Positions 1 to 5,505 of a stretch of 5,505 nucleotides of DNA are shown in pieces; the first letter of the stretch is position 1, and every line of letters starts with the position of its first letter. The position numbers were made by a program, and so were the translations under genes. This DNA is from Rickettsia typhi. Lineage in GTDB: Bacteria; Pseudomonadota; Alphaproteobacteria; Rickettsiales; Deianiraeaceae. The notes below the pieces were generated by a model. It did not search any database and was not told where the DNA came from. It saw only the letters and a program-made list of their open reading frames with translations. Location: the NCBI GenBank assembly GCA_945861605.1, contig CAMAVG010000061.1:1-5505 (forward strand). Direction: 5' to 3'.

Positions 1-282
1 CGTATTATAGTCCACTGAAAATGAACATATATATGGCAAAGATTCTATGAAGTATGGATTTCTTGCATAAATATTCCCACTCAGAATGGCTTCAAATGAT
101 TGGCCATCTAATATCATTGTCGCCTTTTTGCCAATCATAGATATATTAATGCCTTCGTATTTATCCGAGCAAATGTTTGAGGATTCCATATTAATAAATC
201 GTTCTAACGGGCTAAAAAATATTTCCCCGTTATCATACCAATTTTTGAGATACCGTTTTTTGAGGTATTTGTATAATTTCAT
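1..282 (-). CDS. Hypothetical protein, N-terminal part (runs off left edge)
   Basis: An uninterrupted minus-strand frame of 94 codons runs from an ATG at 282 to the window edge, with no stop. It begins MKLYKYLKKRYLKNWYDNGE, then has a short FFSP segment and an SDKYEGI segment at about residues 39–45. An LYKY start followed by an 'xSP..F' stretch and a D-x-YEG-like motif loosely recalls small bacterial proteins of the DUF2971 kind. That is a resemblance by eye only, and I assign no function. There is no signal peptide or membrane segment in the visible part. The gene starts 13 bases after the encoded CCA of tRNA-Ser on the same strand, with no room for a full promoter between them, so it may be read through from the tRNA promoter. 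GC is about 33% over positions 1–240, somewhat lower than in the stretches of the helicase gene I counted. Upstream there is only a weak GGATG as a possible ribosome site. Confidence 0.72.
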   Translation of the reverse strand, partial: MKLYKYLKKRYLKNWYDNGEIFFSPLERFINMESSNICSDKYEGINISMIGKKATMILDGQSFEAILSGNIYARNPYFIESLPYICSFSVDYNT

Positions 283-295
283 ATGTCATCCATCG

Positions 296-387
296 TGGCG
301 GGCAGAGAGGGATTCGAACCCTCGATACAGTTTTACCCATATACTTTCTTAGCAGGAAAGCGCTTTCGGCCACTCAGCCATCTGCCC
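296..387 (-). tRNA. tRNA-Ser (anticodon GCU)
   Basis: The minus strand folds into a complete class II tRNA of 92 bases including an encoded CCA (296–298). The acceptor stem GGGCAGA (387–381) pairs with TCTGCCC (306–300), followed by discriminator G. The anticodon stem is CTTTC/GAAAG, with loop CTGCTAA (349–355 on the plus strand) giving anticodon GCU, which reads AGC and AGU. The long variable arm pairs ATATGG with CTGTAT around a GTAAAA loop. The T arm is GAGGG-TTCGAAT-CCCTC. A long variable arm with this anticodon is diagnostic for serine. It lies 42 bases after the helicase stop codon on the same strand and probably has its own promoter. Confidence 0.97.
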
Positions 388-397
388 CGTTGGTTAA

Positions 398-427
398 ATT
401 TTGATTCCTAGGATTTTAAAAAGTCAA
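398..427 (-). promoter_or_regulatory. Candidate promoter of tRNA-Ser
   Basis: On the minus strand, TTGACT (427–422) makes a good -35 element. An 18-base spacer then leads to CAAAAT (403–398), which matches four of six positions of the -10 consensus. Transcription would start near 391, a few bases before the mature tRNA 5' end at 387, as is usual for stable RNA genes. The -35 sits immediately behind the uvrD stop codon at 430–432. This was judged by eye only, and the -10 is the weak part. Confidence 0.45.
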
Positions 428-429
428 GG

Positions 430-2640
430 TTAAATATATTTCCTTGTAAGGAAATCCTCGCGAATTGTTTTTTCAGTGCCATCGGAAAACTTAACTGTTA
501 TAAGAGTTCCCGCCGTTTTTACAACATTTCCATTGCCAAATTTTGCGTGAGAAACCAAATTTCCAACAAAAAATGATTTATCCGAAGCGTAAGCTTGTGG
601 CTCGGGAGACCTCTGCGTTGAAGTTCCTGAATAACTTTTTGCGTAATTTTTGGAATAATTGCTTCCTTGGTATGATTTCTGGTGCGAAGAATATTCGTTG
701 TTAAAGGAGGACGATCTATCGTTATATTCAACGGAACTTTCCGCGTGCTGAAGGATTTCATCTAAAAACATAGATTTTTCCGTTGAAAGGGAAAACCCTT
801 GTTTCACGAATGAAAGTTTTGTGTTGGAAATGTAAAGCTGTTCCATTGCACGAGTAATTGCCACATATGCAAGTCTTCGTTCTTCTTCAATTCCTGAATT
901 ACCAAGCTCTTCGATTGTGCGGTCGGAAGGAAATGTTCCTTGGTTCCAACCGGGTAAAAACACGAACGGAAATTCAAGACCTTTCGAGGCGTGAACCGTC
1001 ATAATGCTAACGGAATCAGCGTTTGAATCTGAGTCATCAACGGATGTTGCGAGGGAGACATAATCCAAAAATTCACCTGCCGATTGAAAAGATTCCAGTG
1101 TTGCAAGTAATTCATTTATGTTGTCGATTCGAGCATCGAAAGTTGTTTCGTCGTCTTTTTTAAGGTATTCCTCGTAATCGATTTCTTTGAGGATATTCTT
1201 CAAAACTGTCGTAAGCGGTGTTTCAACCAATGATTCACGCCATTTAAGAATTTGGGTGCCAACTTGGAGGAGTCCCGAATATGCGCGGTTTGGAATTTCA
1301 ATTTCACCGCCAAGGCCGGAGGCTAAAGATGTGAGCATTGTAAGAAGATTCGTTCCGTTTTCGCGTGCTTGAACATACAGCTTTTGGATTGTTGTGTCGC
1401 CAAGTCCTCGTTTTGGAGTGGTCAAAACCCGTTCGGTTGCAAGGTCATCTTCGGATGATATCAAGACTTTGATATATGCAAGGATGTCCTTAACCTCTTT
1501 TCGTTCGTAGAACCTCAATCCACCAACAATTTTGTAGGAAATCCCTGCGAAGACCATGGATTCCTCAACCGCTCTTGTTTGGCGAATGGTTCGAACTAAT
1601 ATTGCGAAATCTTTGTAATTGTAGCGGTGTTTGAAGTTTTGGATTATTCCTGTAATGTGTTTTGCTTCGGATTTTGCATCAAAGTGGGTGTCGATTTTGA
1701 TGATATCACTCGTTGGGTTTTGAGTCCATAATGTTTTGCCGTGTCTTCCGCCATTAAGTTGGATAAGCTTTGATGCAACATTTAGGATATCCTTGGTTGA
1801 GCGATAATTTTGTTCCAGTTTCACGATTTTTGCTTCGGAATTGGCTTTTTTGAAGCCTAGAATGTAGGATATATCAGAACCACGCCAGCCGTAAATTGAT
1901 TGGTCGTCGTCTCCAACGCAAGTAATGTTTGGGTTGTTGCCCGCAATTAATTTTACCCAGCGTTGTTGAAGTCCGTTGATATCTTGATATTCATCGATTA
2001 GAATATACTTAAAAAGGTTTTGGTATGATGTTCGAATTTCTTCGTGTTTTTCTAAAATATCAACGCAATTGAAGATTATGTCGTCAAAATCCATTGAATC
2101 AAGGCGTTTGAGTTCCTTTTGGTATTGTTCGTAAATTGTTGTTATTTCAATTTGGGAATATTGTGGTGGAAAGTTATGCAGTGCGGTTTCTAATTCAAAT
2201 GTTTTGATGAACTTTTCCTTAATGTTTGAAATGAAATTGATTGCAACTTGCGGTGTAACTTCACCAAGGGTTAGGCGTTTGAGTAAATCCGACATAACTT
2301 TTTTTTGATCGGAGGAATCTAAAATTGTGAAGTTTTTTGTGTACCCGATTAAATCTGCGTATCTTCTTAAAACCTTAAGGGCAATTCTGTGAAATGTTCC
2401 AATGTTGAGGTATTTTCCATCAATTTGTGTGATTTTGCAAACGCGTTCAAGCATTTCGTTTGCGGCCTTATTTGTGAATGTGACGGCGAGAATTTGGCTT
2501 GGCATTGCAAGGTCTTCTTGTAAAATTTTTGCAATTTTTGCTGTAATTACGCGTGTTTTGCCGCTTCCGGCACCTGCTAATACGAGTAATGGAGAGCCAA
2601 AATGATTAACTGCGTCCTGTTGTTCTTGGTTGTTATTCAT
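430..2640 (-). CDS. uvrD: UvrD/PcrA-family DNA helicase (superfamily 1A)
   Basis: ATP-dependent 3'-5' DNA helicase of the UvrD/PcrA group, which in known bacteria removes the excised strand and UvrBC in nucleotide excision repair, unwinds in mismatch repair and strips RecA from DNA. All helicase motifs are present, numbered from the ATG at 2640 (736 aa, normal length): Q-motif near residue 8, Walker A AGAGSGKT (22–29), Ia TFTNKAANEM (54–63), GTFH (81–84), II LIDEYQD (214–220), III GDDDQSIYGWRG (243–254), IV QNYRST (277–282), V VHASKGLEF (549–557) and VI with arginine finger R597 in YVAITRA. A Ser/Tyr/Asn-rich linker (about 634–690) leads to a C-terminal Tudor-like domain (VGNLVSHAKFGNGNVV), which marks UvrD/PcrA rather than Rep. 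A TTG at 2652 is in frame, but the ATG at 2640 is preferred because it matches the family N-terminus. The start overlaps the lolD stop by 8 bases, which suggests translational coupling. uvrD and pcrA cannot be separated from sequence alone. Confidence 0.96.
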   Translation of the reverse strand: MNNNQEQQDAVNHFGSPLLVLAGAGSGKTRVITAKIAKILQEDLAMPSQILAVTFTNKAANEMLERVCKITQIDGKYLNIGTFHRIALKVLRRYADLIGYTKNFTILDSSDQKKVMSDLLKRLTLGEVTPQVAINFISNIKEKFIKTFELETALHNFPPQYSQIEITTIYEQYQKELKRLDSMDFDDIIFNCVDILEKHEEIRTSYQNLFKYILIDEYQDINGLQQRWVKLIAGNNPNITCVGDDDQSIYGWRGSDISYILGFKKANSEAKIVKLEQNYRSTKDILNVASKLIQLNGGRHGKTLWTQNPTSDIIKIDTHFDAKSEAKHITGIIQNFKHRYNYKDFAILVRTIRQTRAVEESMVFAGISYKIVGGLRFYERKEVKDILAYIKVLISSEDDLATERVLTTPKRGLGDTTIQKLYVQARENGTNLLTMLTSLASGLGGEIEIPNRAYSGLLQVGTQILKWRESLVETPLTTVLKNILKEIDYEEYLKKDDETTFDARIDNINELLATLESFQSAGEFLDYVSLATSVDDSDSNADSVSIMTVHASKGLEFPFVFLPGWNQGTFPSDRTIEELGNSGIEEERRLAYVAITRAMEQLYISNTKLSFVKQGFSLSTEKSMFLDEILQHAESSVEYNDRSSSFNNEYSSHQKSYQGSNYSKNYAKSYSGTSTQRSPEPQAYASDKSFFVGNLVSHAKFGNGNVVKTAGTLITVKFSDGTEKTIREDFLTRKYI

Positions 2641-3295
2641 TATTGACTTCAATTAGTTTGTGTTTGTGAATTTGTAAAATTCGATTGCACTTTTTGGCAA
2701 TTTCGGTGTTGTGTGTGATTAAAAACACGGCGATATTCTGTTCTTGTGCAAGGGAAATTAGTAAGTTTGAGGAAATTTCTGCGGAGGTTGGATCAAGGTT
2801 TCCGGTTGGTTCATCGGCAAAAAGAATTTTTGGTTTGCAAGCAATGGCGCGAACGATTGATGCGCGTTGTTTTTGTCCGCCGGAAAGTTCTGAAGGTTTT
2901 TTGTTTTTGTGTTCAAGAATGCCAATTTTTTCAAGAAGGTGCATGGTGAGTTCCTCGTTGTAGACTCCCTTCATTTTTGCAATGAGTGAAATATTTTCAA
3001 GAATCGTGAATTCGGGCATAAGATTGTGTTGTTGATACACAAAGCTTATGAAACTTTTGCGATTCTGCGTGTAATGTTCTTGGAGGACTTCCTCTCCAAA
3101 ATAGTAGACTTCGCCAGATGTTGGGGTATCAAGTAGTGATGCAATGTTTAGAAGCGTGGTTTTCCCTGTGCCGGAAGCACCAATTATTGCAGTCGATGTT
3201 CCTTGTGATATCAAAAGATTTGTGGAATCAAGAATCGTGACATTGCCGTATTTCTTGCTGATGTTTCGTAGTTCCAGCATATTGTTTGGTATCAT
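2633..3295 (-). CDS. lolD: LolD-type lipoprotein-releasing ABC transporter ATPase
   Basis: ATP-binding subunit of the LolCDE complex, which extracts outer-membrane lipoproteins from the inner membrane and hands them to LolA. It has one ABC domain. Numbering from the inner methionine of MLELRNISKKYG: Walker A GASGTGKT (34–41), Q-loop Gln83 in VYQQHNLMPEFTILEN, signature LSGGQKQR (132–139), Walker B ILFADEP (152–158) and switch His190. The phrases LDTPTSGEV and 'YQ.H.L.P.FT.LEN' are typical of LolD and separate it from FtsE or MacB ATPases, though a related exporter ATPase cannot be fully excluded. The ATG at 3295 gives 220 aa and the ATG at 3280 gives 215 aa. A TTG at 3316 is also in frame but less likely. 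None has a clear ribosome site. No LolC/LolE permease gene is in view, whereas lolD often sits beside one. It is the first gene of a minus-strand pair with uvrD. Confidence 0.9.
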   Translation of the reverse strand: MIPNNMLELRNISKKYGNVTILDSTNLLISQGTSTAIIGASGTGKTTLLNIASLLDTPTSGEVYYFGEEVLQEHYTQNRKSFISFVYQQHNLMPEFTILENISLIAKMKGVYNEELTMHLLEKIGILEHKNKKPSELSGGQKQRASIVRAIACKPKILFADEPTGNLDPTSAEISSNLLISLAQEQNIAVFLITHNTEIAKKCNRILQIHKHKLIEVNNE

Positions 3296-3379
3296 AAATA
3301 ATGTTGCAAGCTTCAAATGTTTTGTGAAAAACTTAAAATCAAGGTTTTTCCTTTGTTTTGGTAACTAATTTTTTGGATG

Positions 3380-3409
3380 TTGACATGCGATCTGAAAATA
3401 TTTTTTAAA
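3380..3409 (+). promoter_or_regulatory. Candidate promoter of the acpP-grxD-coaBC cluster
   Basis: TTGACA (3380–3385) is a perfect -35 hexamer. An 18-base spacer is followed by TTTAAA (3404–3409), four of six matches to the -10 consensus. This would leave a leader of roughly 60 bases before acpP at 3476. The surrounding TTTTTTAAAAAA tract (3401–3412) is self-complementary, so -10-like sequence can be read on either strand. A second CTTGAATTTT element (3416–3425) closer to acpP has no well-spaced -10. I found no convincing promoter for lolD on the other strand, although one should lie in 3296–3475. Confidence 0.38.
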
Positions 3410-3475
3410 AAAATGCTTGAATTTTATTTTTTTACTTGGAAAGCCTATCTTTAGCACTAACTTAAATTATGTGAT

Positions 3476-3706
3476 ATGTCCGAAATCGAACAAAAAGTAA
3501 AAACTATTGTTGCAAAACAATTAAACATTCAAGATGAAATCAAATCTGGCAACTCTTTTGTTGATGACCTTGGAGCAGACAGCCTTGATGTTGTTGAACT
3601 TGTAATGGCATTTGAAGAAGAATTTGGCATTGATATTCCAGATGACAAAGCTGAATCCATTAAAACAGTTGCCGATGCGGTAAAATACATTGAAGAAAAC
3701 AAATGA
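3476..3706 (+). CDS. acpP: Acyl carrier protein
   Basis: Small acidic carrier (76 aa, standard length) that holds growing fatty acyl chains as thioesters on 4'-phosphopantetheine during type II fatty acid synthesis in the cytoplasm. The prosthetic group attaches to Ser36 in the motif GADSLDVVELVMAFEEEFG (33–51), which is close to the family consensus. The helix II/III segment with FGIDIPDD is also intact. The ATG at 3476 fits the family N-terminus (MSEIEQKVK). No Shine-Dalgarno sequence precedes it. Instead an ATG-TGA start-stop pair (3469–3474) lies two bases upstream. The gene overlaps grxD by 4 bases (ATGA). The usual fabG and fabF neighbours are absent, which is unusual for acpP. Its likely role is the main fatty acid ACP, though a dedicated ACP of another pathway cannot be ruled out. 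Confidence 0.97.
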   Translation: MSEIEQKVKTIVAKQLNIQDEIKSGNSFVDDLGADSLDVVELVMAFEEEFGIDIPDDKAESIKTVADAVKYIEENK

Positions 3707-4029
3707 ATTTAGGCACTTCATCCGTTTTGGAAAATATACAAAATGATATCTCACAAAATGATGTCGTTTTGTATATGAAGGGCACGAAATTATTTCCACA
3801 ATGTGGCTTTTCTGCGACGGTTGTCGCAATTTTGCAGAAACTCAACATTGAATTCCTTGATGTCAACATTCTTTCTGATGCTGAGCTTCGTCAAGGAATT
3901 AAGGATTTCTCAAATTGGCCAACAATTCCACAATTGTATTACAAAGGTGAATTTATTGGCGGGTGTGATATCATTCGCGAAATGTACACAACCGGCGAAC
4001 TTCACTCACTTTTTGGGCTTGAGAAATAA
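3703..4029 (+). CDS. grxD: Monothiol glutaredoxin, GrxD/Grx4 type
   Basis: CGFS-type monothiol glutaredoxin (108 aa, typical length). In characterised bacteria it binds a bridging [2Fe-2S] cluster with glutathione, often with BolA, and passes clusters to acceptor proteins. Visible features are the KGTKLFPQCGFS active-site block with CGFS at residues 34–37, Lys26, the WPTIPQ glutathione-binding block with cis-Pro76 (72–77), and GGCD at 86–89. The usual KGTP is KGTK here, a mild change. The single active-site cysteine makes it monothiol. The start overlaps the acpP stop (ATGA), and coaBC follows after 9 bases, so it is probably the middle gene of an operon. Elsewhere grxD is often next to bolA, and none is seen here. 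Codons 11–25 lie inside a strong RNA hairpin (3734–3776). Confidence 0.96.
   Translation: MNLGTSSVLENIQNDISQNDVVLYMKGTKLFPQCGFSATVVAILQKLNIEFLDVNILSDAELRQGIKDFSNWPTIPQLYYKGEFIGGCDIIREMYTTGELHSLFGLEK
3734..3776 (+). other. Perfect 17-bp RNA hairpin inside the start of grxD
   Basis: The left arm 3734–3750 (ATATACAAAATGATATC) pairs along its whole length with the right arm 3760–3776 (GATGTCGTTTTGTATAT) around a 9-base loop (TCACAAAAT). Two of the 17 pairs are U-G wobbles (3744 with 3766 and 3747 with 3763) and the rest are Watson-Crick. The wobbles pair only in the plus-strand transcript, since the opposite strand would have A-C mismatches there. The stem begins 28 bases after the acpP stop codon. 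No U-run follows, so it is not an intrinsic terminator. Any regulatory role is inference. Confidence 0.6.
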
Positions 4030-4038
4030 ACAAAAAAC

Positions 4039-5178
4039 ATGAATATTCTTCTATGCGTTTGTGCATCAGTTGCAATATACAAATCCTGCGAACTCGTTCG
4101 TATTCTTAAAAAATCCGGTCATAATGTTAAAATCATTATTTCGGAATCCGCAAGCAAAATGATATCCGCAGAATTGTTTGAGGCAATTTCCGGAAACGAA
4201 GTTTTTGTGCGTGATTCAGGAAAAATGGAACACATTTCACTTGTCAGGTGGTGTGAAGTTTTGGTGATTTGCCCTGCGACGGCATCAACAATTGGGAAAG
4301 TTGCAAATGGAATTGGCGGAACTTTAATGCTTGATTCCCTTCTTGCAAAAGGAGATATCCCCACGATTATTGCTCCTGCAATGAATATTGAAATGTGGAA
4401 AAATGCTTTTGTGCGGGAAAATATTGCAAAATTAAAAAACAACGGATTTCAAATAATTGAACCACAATCCGGCGTTCTTGCATGCGGCGAGGAAGGCGTT
4501 GGGAAGCTTGCAAATGTGCAGGAGATCGCTGATTATATTTCCAAAAAAACAAAAAAAAATGGCAAAACTGTGGTAATTACTGCGGGCGGGACTATTGAAA
4601 AAATGGACGATATTCGCTACTTAACCAATGTTTCAAGCGGAAAACAGGCATTAGCATTGGCACAATGTTTTTACAACCAAGGCTTTGATGTCAAAATTGT
4701 TAAGGCAAAAACCGATGTTGATTTCCCCAAATATTTTGCAATTCTTTGCGTTGAATCGGCATCGGAAATGCTTGATTGCGTTTTGCGTGAGGTTCAAAAT
4801 TGCGATGTTTTCATCTCCGCAGCAGCTGTCGCCGATTTCACATTCAAAAAAGCTTTTGGCAAAATTAAAAAAACTGAAATTGGAAAACTGGAATTGATTC
4901 CAAACTCGGATATTCTACAAACGGTCTGCGGTTGTGAATTTCGTCCCAAGTGTATTGTTGGATTTGCCGCCGAAAGTGAAAACTTGGAAATCAATTCAAG
5001 GAAAAAACTGGCAACAAAAGGGTGTGATATCATTGTGGGGAATGCCCTTGTTTTTGGGAAAAATTCCACAAATGGGGTGGTTATAACCAAGGAAAACGAA
5101 ACACCATTTGAATGCTCCAAAGAGGTGCTTTCTCAATTAATTTTTGAAAAAGTGCAAGAATTTCTTAGCGAAGAGTAA
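4039..5178 (+). CDS. coaBC: Bifunctional phosphopantothenoylcysteine decarboxylase / phosphopantothenate-cysteine ligase
   Basis: Two-domain enzyme (379 aa, slightly short of the usual ~400) for two successive steps of coenzyme A synthesis. The CoaB half joins cysteine to 4'-phosphopantothenate using CTP, and the FMN-dependent CoaC half decarboxylates the product to 4'-phosphopantetheine. CoaC occupies about residues 1–170: catalytic His65 in HISLVRW, PATASTIGKVANGI (79–92), PAMN (113–116) and the substrate clamp with Cys149 in LACGEEGVGKLA. CoaB occupies about 175–379: ITAGGT (180–185), the SSGK loop (199–202), AAAVADF (261–267), KIKK (275–278), LIPNSDIL (286–293) and VGFAAE (307–312). In the N-terminal FMN loop, where relatives usually have a Gly-rich 'TGGIAAYK', this protein reads CASVAIYK. 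The ATG at 4039 follows grxD by 9 bases without a Shine-Dalgarno sequence. The 3' end overlaps the opposing tsaC gene by 14 bases. Confidence 0.96.
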   Translation: MNILLCVCASVAIYKSCELVRILKKSGHNVKIIISESASKMISAELFEAISGNEVFVRDSGKMEHISLVRWCEVLVICPATASTIGKVANGIGGTLMLDSLLAKGDIPTIIAPAMNIEMWKNAFVRENIAKLKNNGFQIIEPQSGVLACGEEGVGKLANVQEIADYISKKTKKNGKTVVITAGGTIEKMDDIRYLTNVSSGKQALALAQCFYNQGFDVKIVKAKTDVDFPKYFAILCVESASEMLDCVLREVQNCDVFISAAAVADFTFKKAFGKIKKTEIGKLELIPNSDILQTVCGCEFRPKCIVGFAAESENLEINSRKKLATKGCDIIVGNALVFGKNSTNGVVITKENETPFECSKEVLSQLIFEKVQEFLSEE

Positions 5179-5505
5179 CCGCGGATTCGCCGGAAAAGTC
5201 GATAATCGTTGAAGGTATGTTCGCCATTTTTTGTGGAGTTTTCTCGTTTTTGAATAAAAAATCAACGCAATTTGCGATTTCCTGCGGAATGTTTTCCTCT
5301 TTTGCAAAATCCTTACCGGAGACATTGACACTCGTTCCGCACACGATTACCTCCCTCGTGAGTTGCAAAATATCCGCATTGTTTGGAATTCTAATTCCAA
5401 TTTTGCCATCGTTTGAGATCAAAAGCGGTGAAAGGTTTTGCTTTGCGAAATCCGTTGCCTTTAACAGAATTGTGTAGGCGCCCGGTAAATTATTCTTTGC
5501 AAATG
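5165..5505 (-). CDS. tsaC: Threonylcarbamoyl-AMP synthase (TsaC/Sua5, YrdC domain), C-terminal part
   Basis: The frame is open from the right edge to a TAA at 5165–5167, giving 112 visible residues; the N-terminal portion lies outside the window. The YrdC fold makes L-threonylcarbamoyl-adenylate from threonine, bicarbonate and ATP, the first step of t6A37 modification on tRNAs reading A-starting codons. Family landmarks in order are LPGAYTILLKAT (the PGP-x-T block), KIGIRIPN, TSVNVSG (usually TSANLSG) and PSTIIDFS near the end. The protein stops about a dozen residues after PSTIID, so it lacks the extra C-terminal domain of Sua5 and is a single-domain TsaC type. The wider YrdC family includes proteins of other roles, but the length and motifs favour TsaC. 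It converges on coaBC and overlaps it by 14 bases. Confidence 0.88.
   Translation of the reverse strand, partial: FAKNNLPGAYTILLKATDFAKQNLSPLLISNDGKIGIRIPNNADILQLTREVIVCGTSVNVSGKDFAKEENIPQEIANCVDFLFKNEKTPQKMANIPSTIIDFSGESAVTLR

Noticed and set aside
283..293. Five-codon frame ATG-GAT-GAC-ATA-TGA overlapping the start of the left-edge gene
   Set aside because: It could be a leader that re-initiates at 282, but so short a frame occurs easily by chance and nothing else supports it.
86..352. Plus-strand frame of 88 codons at the left end
   Set aside because: Its last third is the antisense of tRNA-Ser and the rest lies opposite the minus-strand open frame 282–1, which has a more protein-like composition and start.
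438..455. Palindrome ATTTCCTT-GT-AAGGAAAT as a uvrD terminator
   Set aside because: It lies inside the last uvrD codons, is AT-rich with a tiny loop, and the nearest T-run on the minus strand is about 17 bases further on, beyond the tRNA -35 region.
2641..2652. TTG start for uvrD, four residues upstream
   Set aside because: There is no ribosome site, the extra residues MKSI are not typical of the family, and the ATG at 2640 gives the expected N-terminus.
3296..3316. TTG start for lolD
   Set aside because: It would add seven residues absent from LolD relatives. ATG codons at 3295 and 3280 fit better.
3401..3413. TTTTTTAAAAAAA tract as a terminator between divergent genes
   Set aside because: There is no GC-rich stem, and the genes on both sides point away from it, so a promoter or curved DNA is more plausible.
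3738..3762. Direct repeat ACAAAATGAT (3738–3747 and 3753–3762) as a regulator binding site
   Set aside because: It lies within the grxD hairpin and coding sequence, and the pairing of the arms explains the region better than a tandem operator.

Overview
The window looks like a housekeeping stretch from an AT-rich bacterium, about 33–40% GC in the parts I counted. The proteins are proteobacterial in character: a LolD lipoprotein-release ATPase, a CGFS monothiol glutaredoxin of the GrxD type, a UvrD/PcrA helicase with its C-terminal Tudor-like tail, and a bifunctional CoaBC. An AT-rich, perhaps host-associated alphaproteobacterium is my best guess, but that is inference from motif style and not from an alignment.

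Layout. On the minus strand, reading right to left from about 3295, lolD is followed by uvrD (8-base stop/start overlap), then a tRNA-Ser(GCU) with encoded CCA, then the N-terminal 94 codons of an unrecognised protein that runs off the left edge. On the plus strand, acpP starts at 3476 and overlaps grxD by 4 bases (ATGA). grxD is followed after 9 bases by coaBC. A 180-base AT-rich divergent region (3296–3475) separates the two groups and must hold promoters for both. At the right edge a minus-strand TsaC/Sua5-type threonylcarbamoyl-AMP synthase, missing its N-terminus, converges on coaBC and overlaps it by 14 bases.

How the genes relate. CoaBC makes 4'-phosphopantetheine on the route to coenzyme A, and AcpP carries that same group, so acpP and coaBC in one tight cluster make metabolic sense. 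GrxD, an Fe-S cluster carrier, sits between them. tRNA-Ser(GCU) reads the A-starting codons AGC/AGU, and tRNAs that read A-starting codons are the usual substrates of the t6A pathway begun by TsaC. LolD has no LolC/LolE permease partner in view.

No mobile element, CRISPR array or clear novel system is visible. The two points most worth a second look are a perfect 17-bp RNA hairpin in the first codons of grxD, just behind acpP, and the unidentified open frame next to the tRNA gene at the left edge. Recognisable Shine-Dalgarno sequences are almost absent.
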